Origin: Candidatus Kerfeldbacteria bacterium | GTDB taxonomy: Bacteria > Patescibacteriota > Patescibacteriia > SBBC01 > CAIJZX01 | DNA: 10,832 nt | Assembly (NCBI GenBank): GCA_016217865.1 | Contig: JACRFO010000044.1 | Span: 1-10,832 of the forward strand | Direction: 5' to 3' | Shown: piece after piece, positions 5,478-10,832 of the stretch | Layout of the letters: every line of letters begins with the position of its first letter | How positions within the stretch are numbered: position 1 is the stretch's first letter | The notes under the pieces: generated by a model | Told to the model about the DNA's origin: nothing | The model's input: the letters and a program-made list of their open reading frames with translations, nothing else | The model's database searches: none | Made by a program: the position numbers and the translations under genes

Positions 5478-8141
5478 ATGTACCTGTCGAAACTCGAGAT
5501 TCAGGGTTTTAAATCGTTCGCCAATAAAACGCTGCTGGATTTCCAGCGCGGTATCACGGCGATCGTCGGGCCAAACGGCTCAGGAAAATCAAACGTGGCC
5601 GACGCCGTTCGCTGGGTCCTCGGCGAACAATCCCTCAAGCTCCTCCGAGGAAAGAAGAGCGATGATGTCATCTTCGCCGGGTCGGATAAGAAATCACGGC
5701 TCGGGGTTGCAGAAGTGTCACTCTTCTTGAACAACGAAGATCGGGTTGCGCCGGTTGACTACAGCGAAATCGTTATTACCCGCCGCGTCTATCGTGACGG
5801 CGAAGGCGAGTACCTGATCAATCACCAACCGGCCCGACTCCAAGATATTCAACTCCTCCTCGCCCAAGCCAACTTCGGTCAGCGCACTTACTCGGTCATT
5901 GGCCAGGGGATGATTGATAGTTTTCTCATCTCTAGTCCACAGGAACGCAAACACCTGTTCGACGAAGCGGCCGGCGTTCGTCAGTACCAGTTGAAGAAGG
6001 ACCAAGCCATACAGAAACTTGGCCAGAGTAAAGAAAATCTCGAACAAGGCGAAGCGATCATGGTAGAAATCGAGCCGCGCCTGCGCTCATTGACTCGACA
6101 AGTCAAGCGACTCGAACGCCGCGAGGAAGTTGAAAAGACATTGCAAGAGAAGCAGGTCCAATACTTCGGTCTCCGTTGGCAGGATATCGAGCGTGAGTTG
6201 ACGGTCCTGCGCGATGAACACCGCCAGGCCGAATCACGGCGTCAGAGCGTTGAGAACGAGCTGGCCGCCATTCAGCAAGAACTTGAAGCGATTGAGCAGG
6301 AGCGCAGCGCTTCAGAAACGTTTGCCACTCTCCAGCGACAGTACAACACCATTCTCGACGAGAAGAACCGCGCACTAGAACAGCAAGCCGTCGTCAAAGG
6401 ACAGTTGGAACTGGCCGCTAAGCAAGCTGGGGCCGTTGAAACCGCTTTCCTCGAACGGCGCAGTCATGAACTCCAACGGACACTCAACCAATTAGCCGAA
6501 GAACGTTCAACGCTAGCCCAAACGGTTGAGCGACTTCAATCAGCCTTGACGCGTGACCAAGGCGCGCTGGATGAAACCGAACAAACCTTCACCAAACTCG
6601 AAACCCAACTGAAACGTTTTCAGGCCGATCTGGCTGATCAGCTGTCGATGCCTGAGGTTGAACAATCGGTCGGAACGTGGCTGGCGAAGTATGATGCGCT
6701 CGTCGAAGAGCTCCGCGGCGAGACGCCAAACCTGGCGATGCTCCGCGATCGCGCCCAGCGTCTCCAGGCCGAACTGACCACTATCCACCAACGACTAGCG
6801 ACGCACAGTTCCGAAAGTGACCCGGCGGCGATGGCTGCACTGCAAGAGCAACTCCTGCAGACCGCCCAGGAACGACAGGCCCGACTCAGCGCTGTGATGA
6901 AGGTCCAGGCAGTACTGCAGCTCGCCGAACAACAAGACGCCCAGTTAGCCGAACAGGAAAGGAAATTGAAGCAAGAGCAGTCGAGTTTGAATCAGGAAGT
7001 CTCTGTCCAAGAACTCGCAAAAACGAATCCGGATGCAGCGTATGCAGCGATGGTGGACCAAGCCAAGCGGATGGACCGCCAGCTCGCCGAAATTGATACC
7101 CGATTGAAAGCAGCACGCGAGGACATCAACGCGTTCAACGCGCGCGAGACAACGAAAAAAGAACGTCTCTTCATGTTGCAGAAAGAGTTCCGATCGACCC
7201 AGCACCACCTCAACGCTGGCACCAACCAGGTGACTGATCTGCAGGTGAAGCTCGCCCGGGTCGAGCAGCGACATGATGACCTCAAACGTGAAATTACCCA
7301 GGCGATGTCTGAAACCGCCCTTGAGCAGATTACGGCAGCCGCGCAAGGTTCGCTTCAGGGTGACCCATTGATCATGGCCGAAGAGATTGCCACGCTCCAA
7401 CGGCAGATCCAACTCATCGGCGGAATCGACGATACCGTCACCCAAGAGTATCAGGAAACGAACGAACGTTGGGAGTTCCTCTCGAAACAGGCCGAAGACT
7501 TGCATGCTGGCATCACCTCACTCGAGAGCGCGATCGCCGACCTTGATGAGGTTATTACCAAGAAGTTCGATACTGCCTTCCGAAAAATCAATGACGAATT
7601 CAATACCTACTTCCGCACGCTCTTCCGCGGTGGACGGGCTGAATTGGTTCTGGTTAAAGAGGTTCTCCGGACTGCAGACGAAGACGACATGACTGAAGCC
7701 GAGGCTGCCGAACTCGCTGCCGAAACCCCTGCTGCACCACGCGTAGCCTCGAAAGACGAAGAGAAGGTTATTACTGGAATTGAAATCAAAGCCACCCCGC
7801 CCGGTAAGAAGCTGCAGTCAATTGCCATGCTATCCGGCGGCGAACGGGCGCTGACGTCAATCGCCTTGCTCTGCGCCATCATCTCGAACAACCCGTCACC
7901 GTTCGTGGCTCTTGATGAAGTTGACGCTGCCCTTGATGAGGCTAACTCGCAACGTTTCGCGGCGATCCTCGAACAACTGGCCCATAAAACCCAGTTCATC
8001 ACCATCACCCACAACCGGGCAACCATGGAAAAGGCGTCGATTCTCTACGGCGTCACCATGGGCGATGATGGTGTTTCCCAACTGTTGTCGGTCAAAATGG
8101 ACCAAGTTGAGGACATCATCCGCAACTACGGGAACCGCTGA
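5478..8141 (+). CDS. smc: Chromosome segregation SMC ATPase, short and without recognisable hinge
   Basis: Structural-maintenance-of-chromosomes ATPase that compacts and separates chromosomes, normally as a dimer with ScpA and ScpB. The N-terminal head (1-170) has LEIQGFKSFA, Walker A GPNGSGKS (31-38), Q-loop region VIGQGMID and FDEAAGV. Long coiled-coil arms cover about 171-440 and 450-700, rich in E, Q, L and R. The C-terminal head has NERWEFLSKQAEDL, LFRGGRAEL, signature LSGGER (785-790), Walker B FVALDEVDAALD (809-820) and the H-loop ITITH (841-845). Length is 887 aa against about 1150-1200 for typical bacterial SMC. The middle (about 385-450) is helical, with no glycine-rich SMC hinge fold. 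The single cysteine, C799, rules out a Rad50-type zinc hook. An acidic insert (about 732-762) precedes the signature motif. Last gene of the operon. Confidence 0.95.
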   Translation: MYLSKLEIQGFKSFANKTLLDFQRGITAIVGPNGSGKSNVADAVRWVLGEQSLKLLRGKKSDDVIFAGSDKKSRLGVAEVSLFLNNEDRVAPVDYSEIVITRRVYRDGEGEYLINHQPARLQDIQLLLAQANFGQRTYSVIGQGMIDSFLISSPQERKHLFDEAAGVRQYQLKKDQAIQKLGQSKENLEQGEAIMVEIEPRLRSLTRQVKRLERREEVEKTLQEKQVQYFGLRWQDIERELTVLRDEHRQAESRRQSVENELAAIQQELEAIEQERSASETFATLQRQYNTILDEKNRALEQQAVVKGQLELAAKQAGAVETAFLERRSHELQRTLNQLAEERSTLAQTVERLQSALTRDQGALDETEQTFTKLETQLKRFQADLADQLSMPEVEQSVGTWLAKYDALVEELRGETPNLAMLRDRAQRLQAELTTIHQRLATHSSESDPAAMAALQEQLLQTAQERQARLSAVMKVQAVLQLAEQQDAQLAEQERKLKQEQSSLNQEVSVQELAKTNPDAAYAAMVDQAKRMDRQLAEIDTRLKAAREDINAFNARETTKKERLFMLQKEFRSTQHHLNAGTNQVTDLQVKLARVEQRHDDLKREITQAMSETALEQITAAAQGSLQGDPLIMAEEIATLQRQIQLIGGIDDTVTQEYQETNERWEFLSKQAEDLHAGITSLESAIADLDEVITKKFDTAFRKINDEFNTYFRTLFRGGRAELVLVKEVLRTADEDDMTEAEAAELAAETPAAPRVASKDEEKVITGIEIKATPPGKKLQSIAMLSGGERALTSIALLCAIISNNPSPFVALDEVDAALDEANSQRFAAILEQLAHKTQFITITHNRATMEKASILYGVTMGDDGVSQLLSVKMDQVEDIIRNYGNR

Positions 8142-8158
8142 TGCGCAGATACGCAACA

Positions 8159-8177
8159 CCGCCCGGGGAACGGGCGG
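8159..8177 (+). terminator. GC-rich terminator hairpin between convergent smc and DUF3048 genes
   Basis: CCGCCCG (8159-8165) and CGGGCGG (8171-8177) pair perfectly around a GGGAA loop. It lies 17 nt after the smc stop and 15 nt from the end of the minus-strand gene. The plus-strand flank is T-rich (CGTGGTTTGGTTGTATT) though not a pure T run. It probably ends smc transcription and may act in both directions. Confidence 0.65.
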
Positions 8178-8192
8178 CGTGGTTTGGTTGTA

Positions 8193-9242
8193 TTACGAAA
8201 CCTTGTACTTGTGCCCTTGGGGGACGATGGTAATCCAGATTTGACCGCGGACAAACTGGACTTCTTTTCCGTCGGTCGTCTTTAGGACCGTGCGGGCCCG
8301 CGTCGACGGTTTCGACCAAGTGACGCGGATGACTTTTCCATTCTGCAAAAGATAGCCCGTGCCCTTGCCGGTCACTTTAATGTCCAGCCGACCTTTTCGG
8401 TCGAGAACTTTTTCCTTCGGGACATTCAGGATCACGACGTTTTTCGTCGTCACCTGCTGTTTCGTATTCCGATCAGTCTGCTTGGCTCCGCCAGTGAAAC
8501 GATTGTAGACGTTCTTCTTGCGATCATAGCGGTACTCAACGACGTACTTCTTGCCGTAGCCGAGATCAATCGTGGCGCCGTGGGTGCCACCCGGGCGTTG
8601 CGCCAGAGCAAGTTCATCCGTGAACTTCCACGATTGGTAGAGGGGTTTGACTTTGGCAATCTTCGTGTGGCCAATGGCGTCCCAGAGTTTCGCCATGTTC
8701 GTGTACAAACCGTGAACGCCGCCGCCATTCGCGCGGTAGAAGTATTTCGCGAACGTGCCCTTGATGCCTTCAATATTCGGCATTCGCAGTTGCGTGAGGA
8801 GTTTCAAACCGTCCGGACTACCGCCAGCGTGAGCCATGGCCGCATTATACTCGGCTGCTTCCTGAACGAAGTACGGCCGGGTCGACCGGACTGGACCGAT
8901 ACTCGGCACGGTCGTATCAGCAAAGATCGCCATGAAGCGCGGGATACCGCCTTCGGCTAGCGTTTCGTAGACAACTGATGCTTTCGCCAAACCAGATTGC
9001 GGACGAGCCGACGTATGGTTGTCGATCATGATGGCGATTGGCCACGTGTTCGCGACCGATTGCTTCACGTATACGCCATCGAGTTTCCGTTGGGTCAGCG
9101 GCCCGGTCGCTTTTGGCGGCGGGTAGACTTTCACTTTCGGTGCAGGTTTCGCTTTCGCCTTGGTAGCGGCATAGCTTGGCACGACAAATCCGCCACAGCC
9201 GATCACGGTAGCCAAGAACAGATACAAAAATTTTCGCGTCAT
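8193..9242 (-). CDS. DUF3048 domain-containing (YerB-like) exported protein
   Basis: A 349-aa secreted or lipid-anchored protein of unknown function. The signal sequence is MTRKFLYLFLATVIGCGGF. VIGC at residues 13-16 fits a lipobox, and SYAA further on fits signal peptidase I, so anchoring is undecided. A K/A/P-rich linker (about 27-46) follows. The N-terminal DUF3048 domain (about 65-205) shows PIAIMIDNH, ARPQSGL, VVYETLAEGGIPRFMAIF and IGPVRSTRPYFV. The C-terminal domain (about 225-345) shows KNVVIL and ends with VRGQIWITIVPQG. B. subtilis YerB is a lipoprotein of this family. The start at 9242 is preferred to an in-frame ATG at 9287, because the promoter places the transcript start near 9269. 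There is no Shine-Dalgarno sequence. Confidence 0.9.
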   Translation of the reverse strand: MTRKFLYLFLATVIGCGGFVVPSYAATKAKAKPAPKVKVYPPPKATGPLTQRKLDGVYVKQSVANTWPIAIMIDNHTSARPQSGLAKASVVYETLAEGGIPRFMAIFADTTVPSIGPVRSTRPYFVQEAAEYNAAMAHAGGSPDGLKLLTQLRMPNIEGIKGTFAKYFYRANGGGVHGLYTNMAKLWDAIGHTKIAKVKPLYQSWKFTDELALAQRPGGTHGATIDLGYGKKYVVEYRYDRKKNVYNRFTGGAKQTDRNTKQQVTTKNVVILNVPKEKVLDRKGRLDIKVTGKGTGYLLQNGKVIRVTWSKPSTRARTVLKTTDGKEVQFVRGQIWITIVPQGHKYKVS

Positions 9243-9275
9243 GTGGGTTGTGGTGTTTGTTTTACGAACAGGGGT

Positions 9276-9304
9276 AGTATAGCACAATAACGGACTTTTT
9301 TCAA
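9276..9304 (-). promoter_or_regulatory. Sigma70-type promoter of the DUF3048 gene
   Basis: On the minus strand TTGAAA (9299-9304), a 17-nt spacer, and TATACT (9276-9281) preceded by TGC as extended -10. Transcription should start near 9269, about 27 nt before ATG9242. It sits in the 82-nt gap after pilB, so this gene need not depend on pilB transcription. Confidence 0.82.
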
Positions 9305-9324
9305 GTTCGGAGGTGGAGTGCGTC

Positions 9325-10524
9325 TTACTCGACGATGTCGCCGGCCGTCACGCGCAGCACCTCTTCGATGCTCGTCAAACCCTGCTTCACCTTCTCGATG
9401 CCATCCTGGCGGAGCGTCCGCATACCTAATTTCTGCGTCGCGTAGTGGGCGATGTCTTGCGAACTGGCCCGGTCGGTGATCATTGCCCGGATGGTTTTTT
9501 CCGGAGCCAACAGTTCAAAGATACCAGTCCGACCGATGTAGCCCGTGTACCCACAGACTTCACAACCAACGCCCTTCTTGAAGGTCAGTTGTCCCTCTTT
9601 ACCTAAGCCGAGCTCAGCTTTCAGGGTAGGTGACACGTCGTAGCTTTCAGCGCAGGTGGTACAGAGCAGGCGGACGAGTCGCTGGGCCAGGACGCCGACC
9701 GTCGCCGAAGCGATCAGGACTGGCTCAACGTTCATATCAACGAGGCGGTTAATCGCGCCGGCCGAATCGTTCGTGTGCAGCGTCGTCAGGACTAGGTGAC
9801 CAGTGAGCGCGGCCCGAACGGAGATACTGGCTGTTTCTGCATCGCGGACTTCACCGACGAGGATGACGTCCGGATCTTGACGGAGGAGCGATCGTAAGCC
9901 AGCCGCAAAATCGAGGCCCGCTTCCGGGTCGACCTGTGTTTGTCGGATGAGGGGAAGCTGGTACTCTACCGGGTCTTCGAGGGTAGCGATATCCTTATCC
10001 GGGGTATTGATCGTATTGAGTGTCGAATACAGCGTCGTGGTCTTCCCTGAACCATTCGGCCCGGTCACGAAGATGATGCCGTACGGCTGATGGATCATGT
10101 CGGTGTACTGCTTGAGCGTATCCGGTGCGAAACCGAGTGACGGAAGGCCGAGCAGGATATTCGTCTTGTTGAGGATGCGAAGTTCGACGTTTTCGCCGTA
10201 CATCGTCGGGAACGTCGAAACGCGGACGTCGAGTTGCTTATTGTCCGTCGCTAACTGAAATCGGCCGTCCTGCGGCTTTCGTCGTTCGGCGATATCCAGG
10301 TTCGATAATACCTTAATACGAGCCACCAACGGTTCGTGGAGGCTAATCGGGTGCGTTTCAACTTCACGCAGCACGCCGTCAATGCGAAAACGAATCCGAA
10401 TCTTGTCCTCCTCAGGTTCGATGTGGACGTCAGAGGCGTTGTTGATGACCGCCAGCCGTACCAAGTTGGTGACGAGCTTGACGATAATACCTTCCGATTG
10501 TTCCGGTTGGTTTTGGTGGGCCAT
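9325..10524 (-). CDS. pilB: Type IV pilus / type II secretion assembly ATPase, PilB/GspE family, short form
   Basis: Cytoplasmic hexameric ATPase that powers pilin or pseudopilin polymerisation. The N2 domain (about 10-115) has NNASDVHIEP and RIRFRIDGVL. The ATPase domain has Walker A GPNGSGKT (155-162), Asp box TLEDPVEY (181-188), Walker B LVGEVRD (222-228) and His box HLVLTTLH (243-250). Two CxxC pairs, C288/C291 and C321/C324 (GCEVCGYTGYIGRTGIFELL), form the zinc-binding element of PilB/GspE that PilT lacks. At 399 aa it lacks the usual N-terminal MshEN/N1 domain (family about 550-570 aa). The upstream frame hits a stop at 10546-10548 with no earlier start, and the promoter lies directly upstream, so the short form is probably real. 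No other pilus genes are in the window. GspE rather than PilB cannot be excluded. Confidence 0.9.
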   Translation of the reverse strand: MAHQNQPEQSEGIIVKLVTNLVRLAVINNASDVHIEPEEDKIRIRFRIDGVLREVETHPISLHEPLVARIKVLSNLDIAERRKPQDGRFQLATDNKQLDVRVSTFPTMYGENVELRILNKTNILLGLPSLGFAPDTLKQYTDMIHQPYGIIFVTGPNGSGKTTTLYSTLNTINTPDKDIATLEDPVEYQLPLIRQTQVDPEAGLDFAAGLRSLLRQDPDVILVGEVRDAETASISVRAALTGHLVLTTLHTNDSAGAINRLVDMNVEPVLIASATVGVLAQRLVRLLCTTCAESYDVSPTLKAELGLGKEGQLTFKKGVGCEVCGYTGYIGRTGIFELLAPEKTIRAMITDRASSQDIAHYATQKLGMRTLRQDGIEKVKQGLTSIEEVLRVTAGDIVE

Positions 10525-10533
10525 GACCGACTC

Positions 10534-10562
10534 ATTGTACCATTTTTACCCGTCATGGTCAA
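10534..10562 (-). promoter_or_regulatory. Promoter of pilB, giving a leaderless transcript
   Basis: On the minus strand TTGACC (10557-10562), a 17-nt spacer, and TACAAT (10534-10539) preceded by TGG. Only 9 nt separate the -10 box from ATG10524. The transcript should begin near 10527, within 0-4 nt of the start codon. Confidence 0.68.
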
Positions 10563-10578
10563 TCGCCGTCATGATGAC
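10551..10578. repeat. Direct and inverted repeats between the divergent pilB and rpsP promoters
   Basis: CGTCATGGTCA (10551-10561) and CGTCATGATGA (10567-10577) are imperfect direct repeats 16 bp apart. The second contains the palindrome GTCAT-G-ATGAC (10568-10578). They cover the pilB -35 and the space before the rpsP -35. This could be an operator, but the units are short and chance is possible. Confidence 0.3.
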
Positions 10579-10588
10579 ACTGCCTGGA

Positions 10589-10617
10589 TTGACACCTCCC
10601 AGCGTGCGTGGTATTGT
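10589..10617 (+). promoter_or_regulatory. Sigma70-type promoter of rpsP
   Basis: Perfect -35 TTGACA (10589-10594), a 17-nt spacer, and TATTGT (10612-10617) preceded by TGG as extended -10. The expected start is near 10624, giving a leader of about 35 nt to ATG10659. It fires away from the pilB promoter, with 26 bp between the two -35 boxes. Confidence 0.8.
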
Positions 10618-10658
10618 CCGTCTGCTGCTGAAACCTTTTTTCTCATTAGTTTTCTCGT

Positions 10659-10832
10659 ATGGTTGTCCTCCGCTTGCATCGCGTCGGTAAAAAGAATCAT
10701 CCCACGTTCCGGGTCATCGTTTCAGATAAACGCAAAGACACGCACGGGACGTATCTCGAACAGTTGGGGATCTATGATCCGCACCAGACCCCGACCCGCA
10801 TCGACCTCAACGCCGATCGGGTGAAGTACTGG
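10659..10832 (+). CDS. rpsP: 30S ribosomal protein S16, N-terminal part (cut by window end)
   Basis: Small-subunit ribosomal protein needed for 30S assembly. The 58 residues visible begin MVVLRLHRVGKKNHPTFRV, followed by IVSDKRKDTHGTYLEQLGIYDP, matching the conserved S16 start (basic loop, R-I/V-V-x-D, YLE-LG-YDP). The frame is still open at the window edge; about 20-40 residues of a normal S16 are missing. The ATG lies about 35 nt after the predicted transcript start, behind a pyrimidine-rich tract (10634-10658) and without a Shine-Dalgarno sequence. In many bacteria rpsP leads an operon with rimM and trmD, which would lie beyond the window. Confidence 0.95.
   Translation, partial: MVVLRLHRVGKKNHPTFRVIVSDKRKDTHGTYLEQLGIYDPHQTPTRIDLNADRVKYW

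Noticed and set aside
6945..7505. 186-codon open frame on the minus strand inside smc
   Set aside because: Antisense to the SMC coiled-coil arm. Hydrophobic/leucine-rich composition is the expected mirror of E/Q-rich coiled-coil codons.
8580..8960. 126-codon plus-strand frame over the DUF3048 gene
   Set aside because: Shadow of a confident minus-strand gene, with no start signal or motif.
9243..9287. Upstream ATG at 9287 for the DUF3048 protein
   Set aside because: It would place a polar stretch before the signal sequence and lies upstream of the predicted transcript start near 9269, overlapping the -10 region.
9291..9309. Imperfect inverted repeat CGGACTT / AAGTTCG around a T-run after pilB
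   Set aside because: On the strand that would be transcribed it contains an A-C mismatch and no following U-run. It overlaps the clear DUF3048 -35 box, which explains the sequence better.
1..10832. Mobile elements, CRISPR arrays, tRNA or rRNA genes, defence cassette
   Set aside because: No terminal inverted repeats, transposase motifs, regularly spaced repeats or cloverleaf-like segments were recognised by reading; almost all sequence is accounted for by coding genes.

Overview
The window looks like a chromosomal core-gene region from a bacterium, most likely of the Candidate Phyla Radiation / Patescibacteria (Parcubacteria-like). That is inference. It rests on a very short SMC with no visible hinge, a minimal PilB-type ATPase, a DUF3048 protein, almost no Shine-Dalgarno sequences, and the compact rpmF-nusB-rnc-DUF456-smc gene order. 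TGA is used as a normal stop (rnc, smc), so the genetic code is standard rather than the UGA-Gly code of Gracilibacteria/Absconditabacteria. No mobile element, tRNA, rRNA or CRISPR array was seen.

Left part (1-3421, plus strand): the C-terminal two thirds of gyrA, then two less conserved genes. The first is a class I SAM-dependent methyltransferase whose conserved N-terminus is split between two frames at an A7 run, with a perfect 13-bp hairpin just downstream. The second is a predicted zinc metallopeptidase (HEATH plus EGLTE) with an acidic low-complexity head.

Middle (3437-8177, plus strand): a strong extended -10 promoter drives a tight operon of rpmF (L32), nusB, rnc (RNase III), a DUF456 membrane protein and smc. 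It ends at a GC-rich hairpin between convergent genes. The operon joins ribosome assembly, rRNA antitermination and processing, and chromosome organisation.

Right part (8193-10832): two minus-strand genes, each with its own promoter. They are a secreted DUF3048 (YerB-like) protein and a PilB/GspE ATPase that begins directly at its N2 domain from an apparently leaderless mRNA. Divergent from pilB, a consensus promoter drives rpsP (S16), which runs off the window.

The points most worth following are the methyltransferase frameshift with its hairpin, the apparently hinge-less SMC, the leaderless pilB, and a consistent initiation style: TGn extended -10 at all four promoters, a pyrimidine before all ten start codons, and pyrimidine-rich leaders on ribosomal and Nus genes.
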